NCBI GenBank assembly: GCA_958450365.1 | Contig: CAUEEP010000909.1 | Coordinates: 199,501-263,500, forward strand | Direction of reading: 5' to 3' | DNA length: 64,000 bases | Source: Mesorhabditis belari | Taxonomy: Eukaryota; Nematoda; Chromadorea; Rhabditida; Rhabditidae | Shown here: positions 11,001 to 21,638 of the stretch, piece after piece | How positions within the stretch are numbered: position 1 is the stretch's first letter | Layout: each line of letters starts with the position of its first letter | Program-made: the position numbers and the translations under genes | Notes under the pieces: model-generated | Databases searched by the model: none | The model's input: the letters and a program-made list of their open reading frames with translations, nothing else | What the model was told of the DNA's origin: nothing

Positions 11001-11760
11001 AAATAAACCGCGAAGTGATTTTTGCATGTTGAACGATAATTGATTGCATCAACTAGAAAGATTTGATGTATAGGGTTGGTGAATTGAAAACTGCCGGACT
11101 TTGAACTAAAATTTAATCAACATAAAACCAAAATTCATCAAATAATCCATATTATTGACGACTTCTGCCCATTTTACAGGCAATTTGCGGATTCCTCTTT
11201 CGTGGTAGGATTCTGGTTTGTGTGTGAGACAAGTGTGAGACTCAAAAGTGGAGGACCGGAGAGCGGGGGACACAATGGAGGCCAGTTTGAGCACCAAAAG
11301 GACCCATTTGGTGCAAGGAGAACAAAATAGGCATATAGCCAAACCAAAAAGAACACTAGTAGTCCGCTTAAAATGCAAGTTTGCGAAAATTCGAATTTGG
11401 CATTTCTTGAAAACCAGTTTTGAACGTTCTGAAAATTTGGAATAAGCTTCATTTTGATTCTCTACAACTTTTCCATTGACACCAAAATGGATTTCTTTTG
11501 GAGAAAGCGCTCAAACTGTCACATATGACAATAGCCCGCAGTTTTCAATTCACCAACCCAATATGATATATAATTTTTAGATACATGTCGACAATAACGA
11601 CTTACTCCTCAAACAGTCATTAGATTCATCTGTGCTACACCCACATAGAGCAAAAAATAAGAAAAGAAAAAATAATTTACTCATTCAATGATGAATCAGT
11701 AATCAATTTCGGAAATAATATCGAAACTTCGAAAAGTACAACTTCCAGTTTTCAGTTGTT
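8087..11760 (-). CDS. Receptor tyrosine kinase; extracellular N-terminus incomplete and possibly vWA-like
   Basis: Minus-strand exons rebuild a full kinase domain. They give the glycine loop IGSGAYAVVFKG (about 9461-9490), ATP lysine in AVAVKRPYE (about 9250), alpha-C EERIEFLQEIRFMKTL, hinge LIITELCELGDLLTLV, and catalytic loop NIIHRDVAARNVLI (about 8702-8745). After these come LSDFGLCRHV (about 8556), LPLKWMAPES (about 8485), SDMWSYGILLYEIFSFG and QCWQMKPADRPNAGDLKF. HRDVAARN marks a tyrosine kinase. Upstream lie a transmembrane helix (about 9900-9960) and a long extracellular part. Blocks such as RQPVFFVLTDMNS suggest a von Willebrand A-like fold, as in some nematode-expanded KIN-15/16-type receptors. 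The TM exon needs a one-base shift to stay in frame (see findings). The stop used is 8087-8089. A GTAAGT at the same place could instead splice to a further acidic exon near 7884-7990. The start codon was not found; N-terminal exons reach about 11750. Confidence 0.7.
8803..8848 (-). repeat. Duplicate of the kinase catalytic-loop sequence inside the adjacent intron
   Basis: These bases repeat 8702-8745 with about four differences and would encode IIHRDVAVRNVL. The real exon at 8702-8745 joins in phase to its neighbours (ICDAL to SYLSTKNIIHRD), so this copy lies in the intron. It looks like a local tandem duplication of part of the exon. Confidence 0.75.
11073..11559 (-). mobile_element. Internally deleted mariner-type element with relic transposase C-terminus
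   Basis: Terminal repeats GGGTTGGTGAATTGAAAACT and its complement bound the element. Inside, the minus strand carries HERGIRKLPVKWAEVVNN close to one end. That matches the usual C-terminal segment of mariner transposases (GI..LP.KW..V). Only this tail survives, fused to unrelated sequence. The element lies in an extracellular-domain intron of the receptor kinase. Confidence 0.65.
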
Positions 11761-12209
11761 GATTGAAATTGACGTTGAAATTGATGACAAATTAGAAAAG
11801 GTTTCAGAAATGCTTTAGAGTGTTTTGATGTGGAAATGGGCAATCATTTTGAGCAAGACAAGACTCATTGATTATAAAGGGGAATAGAAAAAAAGGATTA
11901 AGGAAAAGGAAGGCTTAAGTTTGATGGGACGGAAATGGGGAATGATAGGGAATAAGAGAAGTGAAGAGGTGCCAAAAAATCACTCCTCACACAATGCTTT
12001 TCACGGATCGGTACAAGGTGTGACCAGGTATAATCTTAAAAGAGGTCATTCAAGGAAAAAGGAGCGATTACAACCATTTTGAGTACCTTCAAGTGCCAGC
12101 ATCAAGTATCACTTTGACTGGCTTTTGTTGCTTAACTTTTCTTTTCGTAAGATGAAGATTTATTCATTTTCTACATAAAAGAGAATCCTTTAATACTAAG
12201 GGTAAATTC
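11760..12209. other. Intergenic or 5' region between the receptor kinase and acyl-CoA oxidase
   Basis: Purine-rich, no convincing exon. The missing first exon of the kinase could lie here. A short minus-strand open stretch near 11840 begins MSLVLLKMIAHFHIKTL but has no usable donor. Confidence 0.35.
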
Positions 12210-15200
12210 TCAAAGTTTGCTATTCTCTCGAGCTCTTTCCATCATCGGTTGCAAATGCTTGGCAAATCCGGGCAGAACCTGGAAATTTGTTGAGTTCTCT
12301 TTATCCCAAAACACTTCTCAATTCAGGATGTACTTTTCTTAATTTCCTTTACCTCTTCTTTATTGAGTGGATTTGCTTTAGCCCATTTGAGAAGATTTTC
12401 ATAAACATTTCCATCTCTTCGTCCCAAAACACTTCTCAATTCACGATCAGAGATATCATAGGAATCAACCTAAATCGATGAATAAACGGTTTACTTTAAA
12501 AATTAGTTTTATTTGAAAGTTTTTGTCTTTTCTTGTCCTGTCTTGTCTTGTCTTCTTTACTTAAAATGAACTCACCAATGAAACAGCATTTGGGCGGATT
12601 TTCTTTAATTGATTGTAAACACTTTCACGAATAACACCAATTTGATCAGCGCTCATGTAATTGTCCTAAAAACTTTTATAAAGTCAAGAAATCTTGTCAT
12701 CTTAAAAGCTTTAAATCAAGAAATCAAGCACCTCCAACAAATAATGGCTCATGTCAAGGAGTTCATAGTTGAGGAAAAGGAAGCAAAGATCGGTGAGAAC
12801 TTGATGAATTCTCTTGTCATCGACTTTGTTCGTATGAAGCTGAAATGGATTTGATCTTTAAAACATACAATAAATGAGCATATAAGCACAACAAAGATTA
12901 CCCGGTTATAGAAGGCTCTCGCGATGAAAAGTCGAGTGTGCGCTCGAGAAGCCTGGAAAGATTTGGATAAAAGCTTGCCTTTCTTTTTTATAAATACACT
13001 GAATGACGCTGAATGTCCTGAATGAATGCACTGAATGACTGAATGACTTGCCAACTGGACTTTACAGTAGTTTGAGCTCTTTTACAGAATCTGACAACTT
13101 CAGCTTACCCGATTCATTTCAACAGCATTTGCTTGCCATGCATCCTCCTTTGAGAGCCCTTTTTGACGAAGAGAATTCATTCGATCAAAAGCTCTCAATA
13201 CCAATCGACGAGCAATGTGTTCAAAAGCCTAAAACAAATGTTTTCTTAACTTTAAACTTAATTTTCTGATACTTCGATGAGATATTGTGCATTATTTGCC
13301 GAGTTTGCACAAAGCTGTGATTTCCCATTCTTCTTGTTGAGATATTCAGTCAATGGAGAGAGCTTTTCGCCTTTCTTTGCTTGTTCTGCTGCCTTCATCA
13401 GGTATCTAAATTGTCATGATTGTCGCTCTTGAATAGGTTGGTTATTATCATATTTTAAACCCAAACCGAGCCAATTGAAGCAACATCACCATATTCTCGC
13501 CTTCATAAGTGACACCACCGATTTGCACACCTAGAAGAATTTCGAGATTGGGTGATAGTTTATCGATTAAGCCACAGATCAAATCTAAATTCTACCATAA
13601 ATTTCCGGGAATCGACTCGCAGCACTGTATCCATGACCTCCACAAGCCATTCGACATTGCTCAACTCCTTGTCCAACCTAAAAAGCACTCATAGTGATAG
13701 ATTTCATGCTGTATTGGTTTCATAACCAAATTTAGGTTTTGATTCTTAAAAAACCTCAAATGAAACTTTCCAAACCTCAAATGAGACGACAGCTTTCATT
13801 CCAGAAGTCACAGCATGAAGATCGGCCATCAGTGTGACCTGAAATCTCCTTTTCCTTGTCAATACCCTTTTATTACATCTCCTTCTTTGATCATTTCCAA
13901 TGTTTTCTTGTAAAGAGCCAACACTTCCGATCCCGCAAAGTAATAAGCATAAGTTCTCGCGATTTGTGGGAAAAGACGATGTTGTTGCGTTTGATAGTCC
14001 AAGATTTTCACCTCTCCAGCTCTGTAATGATAAGGTTTAATGCTTAAAATTTAAGTTGAATGCTATTATCCTATTTTTTTCTTTTACCCAGGTTTTATCT
14101 CTCCTTGTCGTCTAGTGGCCGAGTATCGAATAGCGATTGTTGTGGCTAGAGCCAAGAAATGAGCTTGTGAACGGATCATGTAAGCTCTGAAATTAAATGA
14201 AAGTTACGACTAAGTGCTTTGATTGCAGTACCTCACATGAACCATAGCTGCATATCCAATTTTTGCATGTGGTGGTTTCACATAGGTTCCATCGGGTTGA
14301 ACCTAAAGGGATGTGCTCATCAAGTCACAGTCTAATCTTGGATTGAAAGCTAAACTCACCTTAGCATGTCTCATCAACATTTGACTTCTCGGGATTCTCA
14401 CATGATCCAATTTGAGGAAACCATTATCGGTGGTATTGTAGCTAAACTTTGGCCCAATATCACCCACCATCACACCTAAATTTTACCCTGATTTGGTATG
14501 CTTTCATATACAAACCTTTCATTGGCATATGTGTCTTTTCATCTCTCAATTGAACCAAAAAGTTATGCGGTCCCATTTTCTTTCCATCCAAAAATAGCTG
14601 AGCGGCCACAATTGCATAGTTTGACGATTTGCCGAGATTGCCTGGCCACCTGTAATTCGATGTAAGACAAAGCTTTTTATAGACTGACCATTTGATAGAA
14701 GAAGTTGTGGGGCTGTTAATGATGAACTCTTGAGTTGCTTTATCAAAATGGGCAGTTGTTTCGAGGAATCTCAGATTTGTTCCATGTCCCATCTCCGTCT
14801 GGGCATACGTTCCAATGATCTCGCCGCGTTTAGCTCGATCTCCAAATTTTGCTGAAAATTGGTTTGTTTAACATTATAAAGCTCTGTTTATAAACCAGAA
14901 AGGTAACTTTTACTGTACTGGAAAGTCTTGCTGTTTTGTCTCACTATAGTGTTACTCACCCAAAAGTGCCTCGTCAGCTTGCCCAAGGAGAGATGGGATG
15001 AACATTATTTGTTGAAGGGCCAATGGGTGTCCATCAATTCCAATCACTTCACTAAAAGAACGTAGAAGTCTTTATGAGGTTCTTTTTATAAAATTTTGAC
15101 TTACTTTACGATATGAGCAAAAGATTCCTCTCCAGGCGCACTTCCGATCTCCTTGATTTTCTTGAAGATCTCAGCCATCTGGAGATTTTCAGTTAATTGT

Positions 15201-15684
15201 TAAATACGGGTTTTGGATAGCTTTTTTGAGTCCGCTTTGGTTCAATCCGAAACCGAACCGAACCGAAACCCATGTCTAATCGTTAATGAAGAAATTTGGT
15301 CGCACTGTTTGAAAAACGCTACTTTTCTGCTTGCATCTTCGTATTTCTCTTCGCGGGTCATGAATGCTTGTTCACCAGCATCGTGAAGCCTATAATAAAT
15401 TGAAGATTTGCTGGATTAAGCAGAGTTTAATTAACAGTAGATATTACTTGATATAACTTTTTTTTTCTAAAATATAACTTTCTTGATATAATATAACGTT
15501 GATGTTTAATTTGAGAAACTCACGCGGGTGACCGTTCAATATACGCAGTCAATTGTTTCCTCCTTTCACTGAGCTCTCTTCCATGAATGACTTGTGTCAT
15601 CTCATTTGTCGGGAAAATTCCCTTTTCTCTTTCTTCGGTCAAATCGGGATTGTCCCCAGGGCGAATATAAGAGTTCAGTGACAT
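12210..15684 (-). CDS. Peroxisomal acyl-CoA oxidase with PTS1 signal (SKL)
   Basis: The N-terminus [19 protein letters not shown] is the classic ACOX opening (alternative start six codons upstream). Internal exons give [17 protein letters not shown] and [19 protein letters not shown] (FAD/acyl-CoA middle domain), and [20 protein letters not shown] (catalytic-domain helix with the GGHGY motif). Further exons give [19 protein letters not shown] and [20 protein letters not shown]. The protein ends ARENSKL, a canonical type-1 peroxisomal targeting signal. The stop at 12210-12212 fixes the 3' end. The enzyme makes trans-2-enoyl-CoA and hydrogen peroxide, the first step of peroxisomal beta-oxidation. 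In C. elegans the paralogues shorten ascaroside pheromone side chains, so a similar role here is plausible but inferred. There are more than ten short introns, one holding repeated CTGAATGA units (about 12998-13046). No disabling mutation was noticed. Confidence 0.88.
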
Positions 15685-15723
15685 TTTTACCTTAAAATTC
15701 ACTTTACTTTACTGCTTATAACA

Positions 15724-16053
15724 CGCGAGATTTTTGGAGAGATTCTTGTTCCTTTCTTTCATTTTAGTTCAGACTACAGTGAAATGGGTGTTATTCTTTA
15801 ACAAGCATAAGATCAACAAGTCTAAGAGTCGAGTTAATTGTCAAGATGGTTGAATATTATTAGATGAAACAGTCTCAAACAAAAAACTAAGATCAATTTT
15901 AATTAGAAAATTTTCAAAACAAAGTTCACAAATGGGTTTGTGTGGCTTTATCAGACGGAAAGGCGGTTGCTTGACAGAAAAATTGAGAGAAAAGAAATGA
16001 TTTTTGGAGAGATTCTTCTTCCTTTCTTTCATTTTAGTTCAAACTATAGAGTA
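15724..16053. repeat. Direct duplication (about 55 bases, copies about 270 bases apart) in the ACOX upstream region
   Basis: GATTTTTGGAGAGATTCTT followed by TTCCTTTCTTTCATTTTAG occurs near 15730-15778 and again near 15999-16050 with few changes. The spacer up to 16434 has no gene. It must contain the ACOX promoter (leftward) and that of the receptor at 16435 (rightward). Confidence 0.7.
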
Positions 16054-16434
16054 CATAAAAAGATAGAAAAAAAGGAGAAAAAGAGACTGATATCACCCGC
16101 ACGAATCACTGATTCTCAACTATAAAGTACTGATGTTCGAGATGTGCGTGTGGAACGGGTGAAGCAAAACACAAGACTATACAACTCTATGATGAGTGAA
16201 ACCTATTGAAAATCCTTATTTTCCACAGAAAGTTCTCTAGGTTTTTATTTGTTTCGAAGAATCTTTTAACGCCAGAATCATTCTCAATACAAACATTTTT
16301 TTAAATGTTTGGAAAAAAAGTTGCAATTAAATATTTATTGCCAAAAATGAAAAGAAGAAAACTTTCACCTGTGTAATAATTTTTGAAAACAAACTCTGAA
16401 GCCAAATGCTGTAAAAATTCTCAAATCTCCTCAA

Positions 16435-17922
16435 ATGTTCATCCCGGATGATAACTTTAAACAAGTTTTATGGGTTTTATTTTCGGTGGCCTGGATTTCG
16501 AGTACCTGTCTCTTTTTGTTATCCTTATATTTTTTGGCTTATCACAGTTCATTGGCTACGAGGACGTACAAGGCAATTCAAATCAATTTACTGGTAAAAA
16601 TTATACCAATGTTAGATTTAATGGATTTCTGTTAACTTTTACTCAACTCTTACCAATCAGATTGGAGCCCAAATCGCTGACACTTTTACTTTATTTGGTG
16701 AACCACTTATACTTGGAGAATTGCCTGGACTCATTCTACTCAATATTCCATTTCCATCAAAAATTGCTTTCAGTACATGTGTTTTTGGGGTATGCCAGGA
16801 GTTTATTGTACAAATGACTTACCAACATAACTGACAAGTGTCGAACATATGTTATAAACTCCATCCTTTCAGAATTTTCATATCTTTGGTGTACTTTATT
16901 CCATGGCTGCTTTCATTTATGGTGGTTTCTATCGAATGGATCGACTTCATCCGCGGAAAACCACAAAGTACTTGAGAACAATATCGATGATATGTATGTT
17001 GATTGCATTGATGCTGTGCTCTCTTTGGCATCTGGGATCTCTATTTGAATCACAAACTTGAAGATGATCCTGCAAAAGTACTTCAAGTTTAAAATCCTCT
17101 TTCAAAACCCTATGTTTTAGCTTTGCTTGTTGAATATTCTTTTATGTGGAGAGAAAGGTGTCCTTTTGATGCTTCCATCTCCGACGACACTCTTTCTAAT
17201 GAAGACCTCAATTCCATTCTTTATCTTTTTCTTCTTAATTGGCGGATATCTTTCACATTCGGCTTTTCTCGATTACATATCAAAATCGAAGCAAATGAGT
17301 AGAAAAACGAAAGATATTCAAAGATATTTCACCGTCGTTTTTCTCTATCAGGTAATGGAATGAAGTGATTGCTATGCATGCAAAATAGTGAGTCTCGAAC
17401 TGGCCTAAAAAGCTAGAAAGACCGCAAAATCACTATAATACACTACAGCAACTGTAAAGAATAAAACTTACCGATCTATACATTGACTCGAAATTTTTCA
17501 CAAGAGACAAGTTATGAATTCAGGTAGCAGCCCTGATCCTTTTCATGGGGACTCCCTATGCAATCGCTATTTTCTGTGTTCTTGGTCTTCTTCAAGGAAC
17601 ATTCTTTTCCATAGGTTGTTCATCAACATATACGAGTCATTTCAACAATTCAGTTGGTTCAATGTGTACCCTATTCACAAGTATCCACTCAATTATGACC
17701 AGTCTCACTGTGATTTTTGCTACGAGACCGTATAGAAGAACGGTGAAAAAATGGATCATTTTTGTCTATTTTTTTTTGTTAGAAAACCTTCTGAGAATCA
17801 GATTGGAGCGAGGAATCGCTTTTCAAAGAGTTCAATTACTGTTGTACCAAGTAGAAAAATTGGAAAGAATCAATAAAGTTTGTAGAAGTTCAAGTATTTT
17901 GTTAATCTCACATGTGAATTAA
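16435..17922 (+). pseudogene. Srh-like seven-TM chemoreceptor, copy A, one single-base frameshift
   Basis: Exons 16435-16593, 16661-16789, 16873-17077, 17121-17351, 17524-17614 and 17654-17922 match the structure of the intact paralogue at 41824-43983. Hallmarks are MFIPD at the start, ATRTYKAIQINLL, IADTFTLFGEPLILGELPG, FHIFGVLYSMAAFIYGGFYR, SKSKQMSRKTKDIQRYF and SIHSIMTSLTVIFATRPYR. The last two resemble the SRH/STR-superfamily TM5-TM7 pattern. Exon 3 is 205 bases, one more than a whole number of codons. After LMLC the frame must shift to reach IWDLYLNHKLEDDPAK, which aligns with SWDLYFGGHFVSDLNR in the paralogue. This is either an indel error in the sequence or a young pseudogene. The other exons are open. 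Function would be chemosensation in sensory neurons, known for the family only. Confidence 0.75.
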
Positions 17923-18005
17923 AATCTATGAAGAAAAAATGCGAGAATCGAGAAATATCACCGAGAAATATCAATATAGAACAATGCAAATGATGTTTCT
18001 TTAGT

Positions 18006-18677
18006 TTAAAGGGGGGTATTATGCGGGGGGGCTCGCCAACCACCTGTTTTTATTTTAGATCGCTGATTTAATTATAAGAAAAACCCCGGCAGAGTGATTT
18101 GATGGGTTTACAACTTTTTGGGACGTTGCAAGGCTTGAAGCGTCCGACACCCAGCACCTAGATCGATCGGTTTTAATTGCAGATAAATTTAAAAAAAAGC
18201 ACAAAAACAAAAAGTGTTAATCTATATTCTTCCTTTGCTCACTTCACTTCGCTCAAGTACAGCAGTTTCTCAGATTGGCTTCCTATCTTGTCAATTTCCG
18301 CGCACCTCAACAGAAATGACTGGATCTCCCCCCTTCAGCGCTTTGATTGACCATTAGATTTTTTTCCATTCGTTGTGGTTTTTCCAACATAAGTTTTCTT
18401 GGCTTCGAGAGTATTTAAAACCAGCTAGATTAGCAATGATCTTTGCATTATCTAAAAATAACATCTCCATCTTGAAAAGGCATCTAGAGATGTTAACAAA
18501 GGAAAGGCAAAAAAGGACTTTTGCTTTACTTTCCCTTACCTTGTAGATGAACTACGCGAGCCTTGCAGCGCCAAAATTTGTAAACCCCACACTCTAGCCG
18601 GGTGATTTTTATTTTTATAATTAAATCGCGATAAAAAACAGGTGGTTGGCGTAAAATTGGCGCCGGTTCCCCTTTAA
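18006..18677. mobile_element. TTAA-flanked foldback DNA element with about 130-base inverted arms
   Basis: TTAA at both edges encloses A-GGGG...CCCC-T termini. Inside, the arms share CCAACCACCTGTTTTT, GATTTAATTATAA and GGGTTTACAA blocks in inverted order, ending near GCAAGGCT. TTAA target sites are typical of piggyBac-group elements, but the internal part has no transposase. It fills most of the spacer between copy A of the receptor and PYM. Confidence 0.75.
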
Positions 18678-18841
18678 TGCACAACTCTTCTCTATTTTGT
18701 GGACTTTTTGAAATTGGCGTTTTGCCAATATTTTCATTTTTTTCACTTCCGTTGCTTTTTTGACTAAGTTTCGTTATTCTTGAGTGAATTTTCCTCTTTA
18801 TTTTTTTGGTTTACTAATTTTTTAAATTTAGAAGCGTTGGA

Positions 18842-20765
18842 ATGGCATCCACTTCGGGTAGCGGTAGTGGCGATCTCCGGATAAAGACAAATGATGGTAA
18901 GGGTCTTATTGTTTTAATTAAAAAGAAGTGCTAATGAAAAAAGAGTAGTATCGCGATCACTTAATTTTGTAATTTCTTTTTCTATACTTGTGATAATTTA
19001 TATTTTGATTTAGGAACATTCATTGCGTCAAGTCAGCGACCTGATGGAACATGGAGAAAACCGAGAAAAGTAAAAGAAGGGTTGGTTTACTCTACATTTA
19101 ACTAGAATCTTGGGGCAAGGGTAGTTGGGGGGGGGGACAGTCTGGAACTTGACCCAAAAGCAATATTTTTCCACGAAAACTTGCACACAGGGGTTTTTGA
19201 CTTAGCTGAATCAATTCGTAATACTTTTATACCTTTAAAAAATTTTTATATTTATGTTTAAACGAGGCCACTCAGTTAGCAAATTAAAGTTTTGTAGGTC
19301 CAAACGTGAAGCGGCGGCGACCATTCTGTAAAAATACATATTATCAAAGGGAAAAGCAACAAACATAAACTGTTTTTGGTGTTGCGTCTAAAAGAACTCC
19401 CTGACAGGTTAGGTAGGACCTGTTTTTCGGCAAATTGCCCGTATTCGAGTTTTTAATAAAAATGTTATTAATTAATACAATTAATAAAAAAAAAGATATA
19501 AAAGTATTACTAATCGATTCAGAATAGTCAAAAACCCCTGTGTGCAAGTTTACGTGGAAAAAGATTGATTTTGGGTCAAGTTCCAGACTGTCCCCCCAAC
19601 TACTCTAGCGCCTAGATGGAGTTTTTGGTTTTTTAAAATTTGTTGGAAAAGATAAAAGACTATTGATTACGAGAAATTATGATAAAACCTTCGAGACACT
19701 TATTCCAAAATTTTATGGAACATAGGGTCGTAATACTGTGCCAAAAACACCTGTCGGACAAAGTTGAATTTTTCTCAGCACCAACCCTTCGATTTTGATT
19801 GTTTTGACTACCATTCGATGCAGAATCAAATTGCGCGTCGAATGGCACCAAAATTAACTCAAAAGATAATAAACTCGAAAGTTGTAGACTAAAAACCTAA
19901 ACCCCGCCATTTATGGGCAGGACTTAACCTTTTGCCTCATAACTTTGTGTAGATATTATATTTTGAATTAATTTTGATACCATTCGACGCGCAATTTGAT
20001 TGCCATTTTTATTCTCAGTATCGTAAAAATTCTAATAGAAGTCTCTATTTGAAGCTCCCTTGGAAGGAGGGTTGGAAAATTGAAGCTCCGGGGCTTCTAT
20101 TAGTTTTTACGGTAATTTGGCACTTTAGATACGTTCCACAAGAAGAGCAGCCCAAGTATATGTCGAAAGGTCGTCAAGCCGCTGAAATACCAAAACAAAG
20201 GTAAAGAAAAGGCTTTTTTTAAAGCAAAGATTCATATTGTAAAGAATTAACGAAGTATTTGCGTAGACAATTTAAAAAATAATTAAAAATATAAAAGCTG
20301 TATTACTCCTTTAATACTTTTACTTTTAGATTTCCCGTTGGAATGACACCGATGGCAATGGCAAAAGGACAAATGCCGACAGGACCGAAGAAGCCGATTG
20401 TAGCAATCGAGAAAGCCAGCGCTTGTATCACACCGCAAGACCACGTGAAGAGGAAAATGCACAATGTACAAAAGAAAATTGACGAGATTACTGCTCTGGA
20501 GGTGAGGATTTATAGATGATAAAAACTGTTATGTTTACTAATTTTACGTTTGCAAGTAGATTTCTGATTAATAAAGAAGTTTAGGTTTGCGTAATTTTAG
20601 TGCTCTAAGTTTATAATTTAGCATCGAATTGAGATGGGTGAAAAGGAGAAACTCGAACAAAATCAACTATCAAAATTGGATCGTAGAGCCCATTACGAAG
20701 ATGAAATGCATAAATTGGAAGAAGAATTAGAAAAGCTCGACGTGACCTCAAGCAGTACAAAATGA
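18842..20765 (+). CDS. PYM, partner of Y14-Mago (exon-junction complex disassembly factor), 169 aa
   Basis: Exons 18842-18896, 19014-19080, 20129-20200, 20330-20501 and 20622-20765 sum to 510 bases in phase. The N-terminus has the diagnostic PYM motif [20 protein letters not shown] followed by [16 protein letters not shown]. This segment binds the Mago-Y14 heterodimer and strips exon-junction complexes from mRNAs in the cytoplasm. The central part has [14 protein letters not shown]. The C-terminal half is an acidic/basic coiled-coil-like helix ([20 protein letters not shown]), as in animal PYMs that contact the small ribosomal subunit. TTTAAATTTAG lies just upstream of the ATG and could be a spliced-leader acceptor. 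Intron 2 (19081-20128) is enlarged by three repeat insertions. AATAAA occurs near 20970. Confidence 0.9.
19119..19606. mobile_element. MITE with about 110-base terminal inverted repeats in PYM intron 2
   Basis: The left arm runs GTAGTTGGGG, ACAGTCTGGAACTTGACCC, then ACTTGCACACAGGGGTTTTT, and then a TAATACTTTTATA block. The same order appears inverted at the right end. The left arm begins with a run of eleven G. There is no coding capacity and no clear target-site duplication. Confidence 0.75.
19827..19999. repeat. Inverted repeat with about 30-base arms in PYM intron 2
   Basis: CAAATTGCGCGTCGAATGG then CACCAAAATTAA at 19827-19856 is inverted at 19968-19999. The left arm also contains its own near-palindrome (CCATTCGATGC and GCGTCGAATGG). 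A related TGCGTCGATTGGTATCA-type block occurs near 35910. Confidence 0.6.
20022..20111. repeat. 90-base MITE-like inverted repeat just before PYM exon 3
   Basis: CGTAAAAATTCTAATAGAAG at the left is inverted at the right (CTTCTATTAGTTTTTACG). GAAGCTCC lies inside both halves. It ends only 17 bases before the exon 3 acceptor. Confidence 0.6.
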
Positions 20766-21070
20766 TAAAACGACGGTTTTGTTTTACACATTATGCTTTT
20801 ATTTTGTGATCTGTAAAGATTGTTCTATTTTAGTGAATATTTTTAGGATATTATATCTATGCATCAAGTGACATTGATTTGTTTTTTATTTTTCTTGTTG
20901 CTCATTATTCCGGTGAAGTGATCGAGGATTGAAATAACTATGTTGTGTAATTTGATTTAATTTATTTAGAATAAATTGCGCTTCATGTAGAGAAACTGGC
21001 TTGACAACAAAAATAACAAAGAAATCCGCAGTGCATCCATGGTACCTACTTAAACGGTGAAAATATACTT

Positions 21071-21276
21071 TTGAAGTACCGTGTCCCTATAGCCGGAGGC
21101 AAACTACGTTTTTAGCGTTTTTCTCGCCGTTCACTTGACGGATTTGGCTACACTTGGTTTCATTTGATAGCCCTGATTAATATCCATGTAGCCAAATCCG
21201 TCAAGTGAGCGGCAAGAAAAACGCAAAAAACGTAGTTTGCCTCTGGCTATAGCGACACTTGGGGACGGTACTTCAA
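21071..21276. mobile_element. 206-base foldback element between PYM and the CCCH gene
   Basis: Arms of about 80 bases begin TTGAAGTACCGT and share GGCAAACTACGTTTTT, GCGTTTTTCT and TCACTTGACGGATTTGGCTA in inverted order around a short centre. It lies in an 870-base spacer with no other recognisable feature than poly(A) signals for PYM and a probable splice acceptor for the next gene. Confidence 0.75.
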
Positions 21277-21624
21277 GAGTATGGGTGAAAATGACGAAAT
21301 AAGATATTCAGTTAACCCACTGAATACTTTGAAATCAACGACGTAATAATTTCTCTCTTCCACAATCGTTTTTCAGTTCTTTGTGGTCGCCGGTTATGCT
21401 TTTTTAAGTTTCTAAACGTATCTCTTTCACGTAATGTCACCGCCTTCTATCACAAAGCCGAGTTGTTTTTGGAAGATCAATTTTCTTATTTAAAATATAG
21501 ATAAATCTTAAAAACTGCTCGATTTAAAGATTTTGATGGCGTTTATTGTTTTTGTGCATGCTTAGGCATTTATTGTTTTTATTTCTCTTGGTCTTTGTTT
21601 TCTTTTCAAATTTAATGAATCAAT

Positions 21625-21638
21625 TGAGTTTTTAGGAA
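21625..21638 (+). promoter_or_regulatory. Probable trans-splice (spliced-leader) acceptor of the CCCH gene
   Basis: GAGTTTTTAG ends three bases before the ATG at 21639, with no upstream coding exon in frame. This is the expected layout of a spliced-leader acceptor. The gene lies downstream of PYM in the same orientation, so operonic SL2-type trans-splicing is possible but not shown. Confidence 0.4.
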
